From: Candidatus Poribacteria bacterium
Lineage (GTDB): Bacteria > Poribacteria > WGA-4E > WGA-3G
DNA length: 49,050 nt
Direction of reading: 5' to 3'
Assembly: GCA_009843785.1 (NCBI GenBank)
Contig: VYCT01000027.1
Coordinates: 1 to 49,050, forward strand
A program made the position numbers and the translations under genes. Positions 17,074 to 25,492 of this stretch are shown piece after piece. Numbering within the stretch: position 1 is the first letter of the stretch; each line of letters opens with the position of its first letter. A model generated the notes under the pieces. That model searched no databases. It saw nothing but the letters and a program-made list of their open reading frames with translations, and was not told where the DNA came from.

Positions 17074-17094
17074 TTTTGGCACATAGTGCCTAAA
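17074..17094. promoter_or_regulatory. Second, imperfect operator-like palindrome
   Basis: GGCAC-ATA-GTGCC with TTT/AAA arms forms a 21-bp palindrome with one mismatched pair. It shares the GGC...GCC and CCTAAA elements with the upstream operator but has a different centre. It may be a weaker or cooperative site. Confidence 0.45.
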
Positions 17095-17177
17095 ACTAAG
17101 TAGGTGTGACACCTACATATAACCGCATCGTGATGAGCATACACTTTGCGTATTTCACATGCGGATTGGAAAGATCA

Positions 17178-17849
17178 ATGCTTACACATGCAGCAGAGGA
17201 TTATCTCAAGTCGATTTACAAGTTACAAGAGAAAGGCGGTAAGGTTTCGACCGGTATTTTGGCTGAATATCTTGACGTGAAACCCGCTTCCGCCACTGGG
17301 ATGATCAAAAAATTGAAGACGATGAAACTGGTGCGTTACGAACGCTATCGCGGTGTGACGTTGACAGCTACCGGAAGGGCGATCGCACTCGAAATTATCC
17401 GGCACCATCGCTTATTGGAGCTTTACCTATTCAAAGCACTCGGTGTTCCGTGGGATGGTGTTCACGAAGAAGCTGAGAAATTGGAACATGTCATTTCGGA
17501 AGATGTAGAGGCACGGATGGATGAGTTTCTTGGCTATCCAACTGCCGATCCGCATGGCGCGCCGATACCGGATAAAAACGGCGTTGTGACGGAAATAGCG
17601 TCCGTTCCGATGACAGATTTGCAGGACGGACAATCCTGTGTCGTTGCTGAAGTGAGTGACAACGACTCAGCTTTGCTTCGACATCTCGGCAGTTTTAACC
17701 TGTACCCCGGCACGGCGTTCCGGGTGATTGAGGTTGCGCCGTTTGAAGGTCCTTTTACTATTGACATAGCCGGACAACAGGTAGTGATTGGACGTGAAGT
17801 TGCGAAACATGTTTTCGTTGATCAGGTGCAAGATCCAGATAATGTGTAA
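17178..17849 (+). CDS. troR: DtxR/MntR-family metal-dependent repressor
   Basis: The protein has 223 residues. It has an N-terminal winged helix (about 1-62: MLTHAAEDYLKSIYKL, KPASATGMIKKL, VTLTATGRAIA), a metal-binding and dimerisation domain (about 63-140), and a C-terminal FeoA/SH3-like domain (about 145-220). Residues matching metal ligands are D8, E100, E103 and H104. Glu at the position of DtxR Cys102, together with Asp8, is the pattern of Mn-type regulators such as MntR and TroR. It probably represses its own operon through the palindrome at 17031-17052. ATG 17178 is chosen because family members begin MLTxAxEDYL; the frame is open upstream to GTG 17106. The symbol is inferred from context. 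Confidence 0.8.
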   Translation: MLTHAAEDYLKSIYKLQEKGGKVSTGILAEYLDVKPASATGMIKKLKTMKLVRYERYRGVTLTATGRAIALEIIRHHRLLELYLFKALGVPWDGVHEEAEKLEHVISEDVEARMDEFLGYPTADPHGAPIPDKNGVVTEIASVPMTDLQDGQSCVVAEVSDNDSALLRHLGSFNLYPGTAFRVIEVAPFEGPFTIDIAGQQVVIGREVAKHVFVDQVQDPDNV

Positions 17850-17870
17850 GCGCGCTTTGAAGGCGCGCTT
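17848..17870 (+). terminator. GC-rich hairpin between regulator and exporter genes
   Basis: AAGCGCGC (17848-17855) pairs perfectly with GCGCGCTT (17863-17870) around a 7-base loop. It starts inside the stop codon of the regulator and is followed by ATTACC, not a T-run. It may attenuate or stabilise the transcript rather than end it, since the next gene starts 24 bases later. Confidence 0.5.
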
Positions 17871-17893
17871 ATTACCACTGAAAGGAATCACAA

Positions 17894-19033
17894 ATGGAAC
17901 AACAGGAACAGGCTCGACCAGACGCTAAAACGATTAAAGTGTGGAAGCACCATTTGCAAGATGAAATTGATGCGAGTTTTCTTTATGATGTTTTCGCGAG
18001 TCTTGAATCAGATGATAGGCGAAAAGAGATATTAAGCAATCTTGCCGAGGTAGAAAATCAGCACGTAGTCCGTTGGCAGGAGATGCTCACGGCATACGAC
18101 ATAAAGTTCAAAAGCCAGAAACCGACTTTCAAAGCACGGTTGATGGCATGGTATGCTCGCCAATTTGGGAGTACGTTCCCACTCTCGCAGATGTTGGGGG
18201 AGGAGGCAAGTGAAGTCAAAGACTATCTAACACTTCATAGAAACAGTACACTTGAAGATGCGAAGGAGACTGCGCTCGTTTTAGCCAAGGAATCCGCGCA
18301 GCATACAGAAAGTTTGCAGGAACTGACTGGAACAATAGGCGAACCGTGGCACAAAACTGAATCCGGGGGTATGGTAGGCAACATTGTTTATGGGTTTAAC
18401 GACGGTTTAACGGCGAACTTTGGATTAGTCGCGGGGGTTATCGCTGCGACATCGGATATCTCCACGATCCTTGTAACAGGCATCGTTGGAACGGTCGCGG
18501 ACTCGCTCTCTATGGGTGCTTCGGGGTACCTTGCAGCGAAGAGTGAACAAGAAGTGTATGAACACGAGATTGAGGTTGAAAGAGAGGAAATTCGCCTCAT
18601 GCCCGACATTGAGGAAGATGAACTTGCTCTGATCTATGAGGCGCGCGGTGTACCCAAGGAACAGGCCCGGGCACTTGCACAAGAGGTAATGGAGGATCCG
18701 GAGAGAGCATTGGCGGAGAAAATCCAAACTGAACTTAAAATCGGGGAAGTCTATGCAACACCGATGAAAGAGGGATGGATTACAGGATTCGCGACGGCTA
18801 TCGGTGCTTTCATTCCTGTGGCACCATTCCTCTTTACTCAGGGTATGCGCGCAATTTGGATTTCGTTCACACTTGCCATGATGTCTCACTTTGCTGTCGG
18901 TGCTGCACGGAGTTTTTTCACGGGGCGGGGCCTGTTTCGGAGTGGTATTGATATGTTTGTTGTAGGGCTCGGTGTTGCCGGCGTTGGCTACCTTGTCGGT
19001 GAATTATTAGAACACTTTTTCTTTGGGAATTAA
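17894..19033 (+). CDS. mbfA: MbfA-type membrane-bound ferritin/VIT1 family Fe/Mn exporter
   Basis: The protein has 379 residues. The N-terminal half (about 15-145) is a rubrerythrin/ferritin-like four-helix domain with di-iron-type acidic and His residues (DEIDASFLYDVF, AEVENQHVVRW, EEASEV, ESAQH). The C-terminal half (about 155-379) is a VIT1/CCC1 transporter with GGMVGNIVYGFNDGLTANFG, the DSLSMGASGYLAAKSE motif, an acidic cytoplasmic stretch and three more membrane helices. MbfA proteins export iron (some CCC1 relatives also Mn) from the cytoplasm. A GAAAGGA site precedes the ATG. It lies between the metal repressor and a metal importer; the 3' end is 4 bases from troA. Confidence 0.8.
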   Translation: MEQQEQARPDAKTIKVWKHHLQDEIDASFLYDVFASLESDDRRKEILSNLAEVENQHVVRWQEMLTAYDIKFKSQKPTFKARLMAWYARQFGSTFPLSQMLGEEASEVKDYLTLHRNSTLEDAKETALVLAKESAQHTESLQELTGTIGEPWHKTESGGMVGNIVYGFNDGLTANFGLVAGVIAATSDISTILVTGIVGTVADSLSMGASGYLAAKSEQEVYEHEIEVEREEIRLMPDIEEDELALIYEARGVPKEQARALAQEVMEDPERALAEKIQTELKIGEVYATPMKEGWITGFATAIGAFIPVAPFLFTQGMRAIWISFTLAMMSHFAVGAARSFFTGRGLFRSGIDMFVVGLGVAGVGYLVGELLEHFFFGN

Positions 19034-19037
19034 AATT

Positions 19038-20006
19038 ATGTACAGAATATATATAGCATTATGTTTAATAGTTATACTCACCACGAGTACTGGATGTGAT
19101 CCAAAAGCACCGCCTGATGCTTCTATAGGCGCGAAGTTTCGCGTCGTCACGACGATAGGGATGATTACCGATATCGTCAAGAATGTTGGTGGAAATCGCG
19201 TTGAAGTTATCGGATTGATGGGACCTGGTGTAGATCCGCATCTTTATAAGCCGAGTGCCGGTGATGTTCAGAAACTCAATTCAGCAAGCCTCATTTTCTA
19301 TAACGGGCTGCACCTTGAATCGAAAATGGGTGATGTCCTTGCTAAAATGTCAGGGGATATCAAGACTGTCGCCGTGACAGATGCTGTTGACCGAAGTCTA
19401 CTCTTAACACCGCCAGAATATGAGGGACAATATGACCCACATTTGTGGTTTAACGTAACACTTTGGATGAAAGCGGTGGTAAAAGTTCGCGATGCGCTGA
19501 GTGAATTTGATCCAGATAGTACAGTAAAGTATTGGAGCAATGCCGAACGCTATCTTGCGAAACTCACCGAACTGCATCAATACGTAAAATCGCAAGTGAA
19601 ACGTGTTCCGCCTCAGCAGCGGGTGCTTGTGACAGCACACGATGCTTTTAACTACTTTGGAAAGGGTTATGGATTTGAGGTTCACGGGTTACAAGGAATC
19701 AGTACCGCGACGGAGGCGGGCATCGCCGATGTGCAAAAACTGGCTACCTTTATCGCGGAACGACGTATTCCCGCAATTTTTGTGGAATCGTCTGTCTCTT
19801 CAAAGAGCCTTGAAGCGGTGAAAGCCGCTGTAAAATCAAAAGGGTTTGATGTGGAAATTGGCGGGGAACTTTTCTCTGACGCAATGGGAAACGCGGGAAC
19901 ACCGGAAGGCACTTATATCGGGATGGTGCGCCATAATATTGATACGATTGTGAAGGCATTAGTAAAAGAATCGGGGTTACAAACCCCATCTACGGGAGAG
20001 AATTAG
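19038..20006 (+). CDS. troA: TroA-like metal ABC transporter substrate-binding lipoprotein
   Basis: The protein has 322 residues. It is a lipoprotein with lipobox-like TSTGC (Cys20). The cluster A-I fold is indicated by [44 protein letters not shown] and GELFSDAMG. The four predicted ligands are H68, H135, H201 and D281. Three His plus Asp is the TroA/ZnuA pattern, whereas strict MntC/PsaA proteins have Glu at the third position. The substrate is Zn, Mn or Fe. The C-terminus is extended by about a dozen residues beginning ESGLQTP, encoded by a palindromic repeat also found at 23747-23767. ATG 19038 gives an intact signal; an earlier TTG at 19023 is unlikely. Confidence 0.88.
   Translation: MYRIYIALCLIVILTTSTGCDPKAPPDASIGAKFRVVTTIGMITDIVKNVGGNRVEVIGLMGPGVDPHLYKPSAGDVQKLNSASLIFYNGLHLESKMGDVLAKMSGDIKTVAVTDAVDRSLLLTPPEYEGQYDPHLWFNVTLWMKAVVKVRDALSEFDPDSTVKYWSNAERYLAKLTELHQYVKSQVKRVPPQQRVLVTAHDAFNYFGKGYGFEVHGLQGISTATEAGIADVQKLATFIAERRIPAIFVESSVSSKSLEAVKAAVKSKGFDVEIGGELFSDAMGNAGTPEGTYIGMVRHNIDTIVKALVKESGLQTPSTGEN
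19967..19987 (+). repeat. Intragenic palindromic element, copy 1 (in troA)
   Basis: A 21-bp block identical to 23747-23767 contains the palindrome GGGGTT-ACA-AACCCC (19973-19987). It is read in the same frame in both genes, giving E-S-G-L-Q-T-P. Here it starts the extra C-terminal tail of TroA beyond the usual family end. Confidence 0.65.
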
Positions 20007-20008
20007 GC

Positions 20009-20746
20009 ATGCAACCGTCTGAACCGAAAGCCATCGAGGTGACCGATCTAACGGTTGCCTATCAGGATAAACCTGTCTTGTGGGATATCGATCTTGATGT
20101 TCCGCCCGGTGTGCTCTTATCAATTGTCGGTCCGAACGGTGCTGGTAAAACGACGCTGATCAAGGCGATTTTAGGATTAGTACGTCCTGCAGCAGGCAAT
20201 GTCTTGATTTACGACAAACCCTATGATGCGCAACGACGGATTGTTGGTTATGTTCCACAACGGGGCAGCGTGGATTGGGATTTTCCGACAAACGTCTTGG
20301 ATGTGGTCATGATGGGACGTTATGGTGCACTCGGATGGGTCCGGCGACCGGGAAAGAAAGAACACGAACTGGCGATGCAGGCACTGGAGAAGGTCGGTAT
20401 GGAAGCGTATACTACTCGCCAAATCAGTCAACTCTCTGGTGGACAACAACAACGCGTTTTTCTTGCCCGCGCACTCGTTCAAGATGCTACCGTCTATTTG
20501 ATGGATGAACCCTTCCAAGGCGTAGATGCGACTACGGAACGCGCAATCGTCACATTACTTCAAGAATTTCGAGCGAATGGGAAAACAGTTGTTGTGGTGC
20601 ATCACGACCTACAGACTGTAACTGATTATTTCGACTGGGTGATGCTATTGAACATTCGGCGTATTGCCAGTGGTCCCGTTGACGAAACGTTCACACCTGA
20701 TAATTTACGAGAGACTTACGGCGGACGCATCGCTTTCATGAAATAG
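20009..20746 (+). CDS. troB: TroB-like metal ABC transporter ATP-binding protein
   Basis: The protein has 245 residues and is a complete ABC ATPase. It has Walker [15 protein letters not shown], a Q-loop in [14 protein letters not shown] (typical of ZnuC/MntB-type ATPases), signature [15 protein letters not shown], Walker [13 protein letters not shown] and an H-loop VVHHDL. It would power import with TroC and TroD. The ATG lies 2 bases after the troA stop and GGAG is inside the end of troA, so coupling is likely. Confidence 0.9.
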   Translation: MQPSEPKAIEVTDLTVAYQDKPVLWDIDLDVPPGVLLSIVGPNGAGKTTLIKAILGLVRPAAGNVLIYDKPYDAQRRIVGYVPQRGSVDWDFPTNVLDVVMMGRYGALGWVRRPGKKEHELAMQALEKVGMEAYTTRQISQLSGGQQQRVFLARALVQDATVYLMDEPFQGVDATTERAIVTLLQEFRANGKTVVVVHHDLQTVTDYFDWVMLLNIRRIASGPVDETFTPDNLRETYGGRIAFMK

Positions 20747-20863
20747 CTATCCGTTTTCAGCCACCTTGTTGTGAGTTGATAGTTTCTTGTAGTATCCACA
20801 GAAAGCCATAATGCCACAGCCCCTTAACTGATAGCCGAGATCTCTCACTGCAAGGCGACTGAT

Positions 20864-21781
20864 ATGGAAAATTTAAGCGTTCTAACGCATCTTGATTATA
20901 CACTCATGATTGTTGCTATCGGCGCGGCGTTACTGGGTACTGTGAGTGGTGCACTCGGCACTTATGCTGTCTTGCGCAGACAGAGCCTCCTTGGCGATGC
21001 TATTTCGCACGCGGCACTGCCCGGCATTGCAATCGCCTTTCTGCTGACGGGTAGCAAGACACCGCTAATTCTGGTACTCGGCGCAGCGATTGCAGGGTGG
21101 TTAGGGACACTCCTCATTTTGAGTATTGTCCGGCTCACGCGTATTAAATACGATAGCGCGCTCGCTATTGTGCTATCCACCTTTTTTGGTTTCGGGTTGG
21201 TTCTGCACACGCTTATTCAGCGCACCGGCAATGCGAATCAGGCGGGGTTAGATACGTTCCTTTTTGGACAAGCCGCGACAATTCTGGAGCGCGATGTCCT
21301 AACAATTGGTCTACTCGGTGGTGTCGCTCTCATCATTATGTTAGTATTTTGGAAAGAGTTGAAGCTGCTTGTCTTCGATGAAGGTTTCGCTGCATCCATC
21401 GGATTTCCGACGCGTGCGCTTGATATTTTGCTGACGAGTCTCCTCGTTATAGCGATCGTCCTCGGCTTACAAGCGGTGGGTGCTGTGTTGATGAGTGCGA
21501 TGCTCGTGGCACCGGCAGTTGCCGCGCGACAGTGGACAAACCGACTCCGTCTGATGGTGTTCCTCGCTGCATGCTTTGGTGCTTTCGCAGGTGTAATCGG
21601 GACTATTATTAGTAGCACCGCCTCTCGTATCCCAACGGGTCCGACGATTGTGCTATGTGCGACGGTTGTAGTAGGTATTTCAATTGCTTTTGCTCCAAAT
21701 CGTGGGCTTGTTTGGGAGCGGATCCGACACCAACGCAACAGGCGCAGTCTGAAAACGGCAACGGATAGGTTATTGAAATAA
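20864..21781 (+). CDS. troC: TroC-like metal ABC transporter permease
   Basis: ABC-3 family permease of 305 residues with about eight membrane helices. Motifs include RRQSLLGDAISHAALPGIA near the start and GAVLMSAMLVAPAVAARQW in the coupling region, followed by IISSTASRIPTGPTIVL and a basic C-terminus. AAGG lies about 10 bases before the ATG. A 117-base gap separates it from troB, with no clear terminator or promoter seen in it. Confidence 0.87.
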   Translation: MENLSVLTHLDYTLMIVAIGAALLGTVSGALGTYAVLRRQSLLGDAISHAALPGIAIAFLLTGSKTPLILVLGAAIAGWLGTLLILSIVRLTRIKYDSALAIVLSTFFGFGLVLHTLIQRTGNANQAGLDTFLFGQAATILERDVLTIGLLGGVALIIMLVFWKELKLLVFDEGFAASIGFPTRALDILLTSLLVIAIVLGLQAVGAVLMSAMLVAPAVAARQWTNRLRLMVFLAACFGAFAGVIGTIISSTASRIPTGPTIVLCATVVVGISIAFAPNRGLVWERIRHQRNRRSLKTATDRLLK

Positions 21782-21807
21782 CAGCGGTAAGGGAGCGTAT
21801 ACAACGC

Positions 21808-22917
21808 ATGTTACAAGGTCATTTTGATATCCAACTCATTGCGATTGTCACAGCGGTCGCGTGTGCTTTACCCGGCGTGTTCTTAGTACTGCGGCGGATG
21901 ACCTTAATGAGCGACGCGATTAGCCACGCCATTCTTCCCGGTATTGTGCTCGCCTTTTTTCTCACAGAAAGTCTATCGTCGCCGCTCCTGATTCTTGCTG
22001 CGGCAGGGACGGGTGTGCTCACTGTGCTTTTCGTTGAATTGCTACAGCGGACTAAACTGGTGAAAGAGGACGCCGCGATCGGATTGACATTCCCGGCACT
22101 TTTCAGTATCGGTGTGATCTTAATTTCTCGGTTCGCAGGGAATGTCCATTTGGATATGGATGCCGTGCTCCTCGGAGAACTCGCCTACGCACCGCTGAAC
22201 CGACTGAAGGCATTCGGCTATGATCTGGGGCCTGTCTCGCTGTATGTAATGGGTACGATTCTTGTAATTAACGTCGTCTTTATTCTCCTATTTTACAAAG
22301 AATTGAAGCTGGCGACGTTTGACGCGAGTTTAGCTGCCGCGCTTGGGTTTGCCCCAACGCTCATTCACTATGGATTGATGGCATTGGTATCTGTGACAAC
22401 TGTGGGCGCATTTGACGCTGTCGGATCGATCTTAGTCGTTGCGCTCATCGCCGGGCCGCCTGCGACTGCTTATCTGATGACAGACAAACTCTCGCGTATG
22501 CTTATCCTAAGCGCGATCATCGGGAGTGTAAACGCTGTCAGTGGTTATTGGCTCGCGTCCATCTTTGATGTCTCTATTGCAGGCGCGATTGCAACGACGA
22601 TGCTCCTCATTTTTGGATTGGTCTTTCTGACAGTTCCGAACCGGGGCCTCATCGCTATTGCGCGTCGGCGCACACGCCAAAAATGGGAGTTTGCGCAGAC
22701 GATGCTGGTTATCCACCTCTTTAATCACGAAGGACTTCCTGAAGCAGAAGCGGAGTCCGCGGTCGCACACCTTCATGAACACCTGAGTTGGAACCCCGAT
22801 TTTACAACCCAAGTCGTGAAATACGCACTGAATAACCGATATGTTTCGCGGAAAGAGACGCAATTGACCTTAACGGAACACGGACGTGCTATTGCCCAGC
22901 AGGCACTCGTCCAATAG
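21808..22917 (+). CDS. troD: TroD-like metal ABC permease with C-terminal winged-helix-like extension
   Basis: The protein has 369 residues. Residues about 1-285 are a second ABC-3 permease (RRMTLMSDAISHAILPGIV, GSILVVALIAGPPATAYLM, VPNRGLIA). The remaining 85 residues are soluble: helices (KWEFAQTMLVIHLFNHEG, EAESAVAHLHEHLSW, TTQVVKYALNNRYVS) then QLTLTEHGRAIAQQAL, which looks like a winged helix in the style of DtxR/MarR proteins. Similar extensions occur on some metal ABC permeases. It may sense cytoplasmic metal or gate the channel; this is inference. Confidence 0.82.
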   Translation: MLQGHFDIQLIAIVTAVACALPGVFLVLRRMTLMSDAISHAILPGIVLAFFLTESLSSPLLILAAAGTGVLTVLFVELLQRTKLVKEDAAIGLTFPALFSIGVILISRFAGNVHLDMDAVLLGELAYAPLNRLKAFGYDLGPVSLYVMGTILVINVVFILLFYKELKLATFDASLAAALGFAPTLIHYGLMALVSVTTVGAFDAVGSILVVALIAGPPATAYLMTDKLSRMLILSAIIGSVNAVSGYWLASIFDVSIAGAIATTMLLIFGLVFLTVPNRGLIAIARRRTRQKWEFAQTMLVIHLFNHEGLPEAEAESAVAHLHEHLSWNPDFTTQVVKYALNNRYVSRKETQLTLTEHGRAIAQQALVQ

Positions 22918-22926
22918 CTATGCTGA

Positions 22927-22942
22927 GTGCGAGTTTTCGCAC
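22927..22942 (+). terminator. Short hairpin after troD
   Basis: GTGCGA (22927-22932) and TCGCAC (22937-22942) form a 6-bp stem with a 4-base loop 9 bases after the troD stop. No T-tract follows; weak candidate for the end of the metal operon. Confidence 0.3.
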
Positions 22943-22970
22943 CTTACACTGAAAAACAAAAGGTTTCAGT

Positions 22971-25286
22971 ATGAAAAACACAATACAGAAATTTCTCGCT
23001 TGTCTGCTGTTTCTCAATATAGCGTGGGCAGTAAGTGCCGATGAAGCTGCACTCAAAAATCCAGACGGTTCATGGAAGTGGACGAATCGGCTTGTCCATG
23101 AAACGAGTCCGTATCTGCTTCTGCATGCACATAATCCGGTAGATTGGTACCCGTGGAATGATGAAGCATTAGCACTCGCGAAGAAGGAGCACAAACTCAT
23201 CTTTCTCTCGGTTGGTTATTCCACGTGCTATTGGTGCCACGTGATGGAGCGGGAGGTATTCTCTAATCCTGAAATCGCTGAAATGATGAATGAGAACTTT
23301 ATTAATATCAAGATTGATAGAGAAGAACGTCCAGACCTTGACGAAATCTATATGACAGCGACGCAGCTGCTGGTTCAACGCGGTGGCTGGCCTAACTCCG
23401 TCTTCCTTACTCCGGATTTAAAGCCGTTTTACGCTGGCACTTATTTCCCACCTGCAGATACGCCGGGCAGACCGGGGTTCCCAACGATTCTTGATGCAGT
23501 ACATGAAGCGTGGGTAACGCGGGAGGCAGAGGTCATTGAATCCGCAAACCAAATCTCAAATACCATTGAGATGGCAACGAGCCGAGGGTTCACTGCGCTC
23601 AACGCAAGAGCAGTGGATAGATCCCTTACGACTTCAGCGTTAGATTACCTCCGAACTGCCTATAGCCACGCCTATGGTGGCTTTGGTACTGCTCCGAAAT
23701 TCCCAAGTCCTGCGAATCTCGAATTCCTATTGAGTGAATATCAGAGAGAATCGGGGTTACAAACCCCTCGCGCAAAAGATGAATCGTTATTGAAGATGAT
23801 AACGCACACATTGGATATGATGGCTTATGGTGGCATGTATGACCAGATTGGCGGCGGATTCCATCGATATTCTGTTGACGCAAAATGGCTCATTCCACAC
23901 TTTGAGAAGATGCTTTACGACAACGCGCAACTTGCGAAAGTATATCTTCGTGCCTATCAATTGACGCAAGAGCCGCGTTACCGACGCGTTGCTGAAGAGG
24001 TCTTCAGTTACATTTTCCGAGAAATGACTGCCCCGGAAGGAGGCTTCTATTCGGCGTTGGATGCTGAAACGGATGCCGAAGAAGGGAAATATTACGTCTG
24101 GACTGCCGATGAGATCCAGAAGATTCTCGGAAACCCAAAAGACACTTCACGCTTCAACGAAATTTATGGCGTGGATAAGGGACCCAATTTTGAAGGTAAG
24201 AGCGTTCTTTATGTGCCCGATGGATCAGAAGTAGAGGGCTCTGTGAAAGGTTTGTCGACAGCACGCGAAAAACTTTTAACAGCACGTTTTGAACGCGAAT
24301 ATCCGTTATTAGACACAAAAATTATTGTGAACTGGAACGGTTTGATGATAGATGCACTCGCCTACGGTTACCAAGTGCTTGGTGAGGAACGTTATCTTAC
24401 CGCAGCATCGAAAGCTGCTCGGTTTATCCTTGAGACCTTGAGAAAACCAGGCGGTGAATTGTGGCATACGTATACGGCTGGTGTTGTCAAACAAGATGCG
24501 TATCTTGATGACTATGCCTTTTTTGTCCGTGGTCTGCTCGGATTGCATGCGGCTACGGGCGAAAATCAGTGGTTGGATTCAGCACGAACACTTACCGATA
24601 AGATGATTCAATTTTTCTGGGACGATAAAAGCGGCGGATTTTATTATACGAAAGCGGATGCGAAACATCTCATTGTGCGTACCAAGAAACCTTATGACTC
24701 CGCGATTCCGTCTGGTAACGCTGTCGCTGTTAGAAACCTATTGGCATTTGGGACAGATTATCGGCACTATGCTGAGAAGACGTTGCGCATCTTTGCTGAA
24801 TCCATGGCACAAAGCCCATCATCCTTCATGTATATGCACTTTGCCCTTAACGACTACCTAACCTCGGAAGAGGATGAAGATTCCTCTGAATCATCAATAG
24901 TAACCGCAACGGCTAAAGTTAAAGAGAAAGCCGATGCAGTTTTTAACGTGGAGCTTCAGCTTAAAATCGCTGCAGGTTGGCACATTAACGCCAATCCTGC
25001 AGGACAAGATAACCTGATCCCGACGACTGTTTCTGTGGATGCAAATGCGCCGGTAGAGATTGTTGATATCACGTATCCGAAAGGCAGAACCACGCGTTTT
25101 GAGTTTAGCGACCAACCTTTGAACATCTATGAAGAAAGCCTTATGATCTCGCTGCGTTTAAAACAGAAACCGAATGTGACAGAAAAGAAAAACGTCCCAA
25201 TCACACTCAAACTCACCTATCAACCGTGTAATGACACCGAGTGTTTGTTACCGCAGACATTGGATGTTCTCTTAGAATTGCCATAG
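22971..25286 (+). CDS. Exported YyaL/DUF255 thioredoxin-like protein fused to a DsbD-N-like domain
   Basis: The protein has 771 residues. The signal peptide ends near AVSADE. A DUF255 thioredoxin-like domain (about 35-200) has STCYWCHVM with the CxxC at 86-89, followed by an (alpha/alpha)6-barrel region typical of YyaL/SPATA20 ([42 protein letters not shown]). The final 130 residues resemble the N-terminal domain of Dsb[14 protein letters not shown], and Cys753/Cys758 in [12 protein letters not shown]. The two domains suggest periplasmic thiol-disulfide chemistry. The stretch from about residue 260 (ESGLQTP and following residues) looks like extra sequence against family memory and contains the palindromic element shared with troA. 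Confidence 0.75.
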   Translation: MKNTIQKFLACLLFLNIAWAVSADEAALKNPDGSWKWTNRLVHETSPYLLLHAHNPVDWYPWNDEALALAKKEHKLIFLSVGYSTCYWCHVMEREVFSNPEIAEMMNENFINIKIDREERPDLDEIYMTATQLLVQRGGWPNSVFLTPDLKPFYAGTYFPPADTPGRPGFPTILDAVHEAWVTREAEVIESANQISNTIEMATSRGFTALNARAVDRSLTTSALDYLRTAYSHAYGGFGTAPKFPSPANLEFLLSEYQRESGLQTPRAKDESLLKMITHTLDMMAYGGMYDQIGGGFHRYSVDAKWLIPHFEKMLYDNAQLAKVYLRAYQLTQEPRYRRVAEEVFSYIFREMTAPEGGFYSALDAETDAEEGKYYVWTADEIQKILGNPKDTSRFNEIYGVDKGPNFEGKSVLYVPDGSEVEGSVKGLSTAREKLLTARFEREYPLLDTKIIVNWNGLMIDALAYGYQVLGEERYLTAASKAARFILETLRKPGGELWHTYTAGVVKQDAYLDDYAFFVRGLLGLHAATGENQWLDSARTLTDKMIQFFWDDKSGGFYYTKADAKHLIVRTKKPYDSAIPSGNAVAVRNLLAFGTDYRHYAEKTLRIFAESMAQSPSSFMYMHFALNDYLTSEEDEDSSESSIVTATAKVKEKADAVFNVELQLKIAAGWHINANPAGQDNLIPTTVSVDANAPVEIVDITYPKGRTTRFEFSDQPLNIYEESLMISLRLKQKPNVTEKKNVPITLKLTYQPCNDTECLLPQTLDVLLELP
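23747..23767 (+). repeat. Intragenic palindromic element, copy 2 (in the YyaL-like gene)
   Basis: Identical over 21 bp to 19967-19987 and read in the same frame as E-S-G-L-Q-T-P. The palindrome is at 23753-23767. It lies in a loop where YyaL proteins usually run straight into the following helix. Confidence 0.65.
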
Positions 25287-25393
25287 TTTCTACACAGATG
25301 TCGTCCCGCTGGGACTAAATGCCATACCGCTTGTAGGTAGCAATTTGAGTCGATTAACGCCAAAAATTTCACACACGGACCGTTCAAATTAAT

Positions 25394-25422
25394 TTGACAA
25401 ACAGGTTCTTCCTTGCTATACT
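25394..25422 (+). promoter_or_regulatory. Near-consensus sigma-70 promoter for the LamG-glycosidase pair
   Basis: TTGACA (25394-25399) and TATACT (25417-25422) are 17 bases apart, 70 bases before the LamG ATG, with no intervening gene. Confidence 0.68.
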
Positions 25423-25492
25423 GATATTTGACCGTTTGTTCTACAACGCTTATTGCACCTTAGTCCACCCGTATTCATAGGAGGCACCTAAA

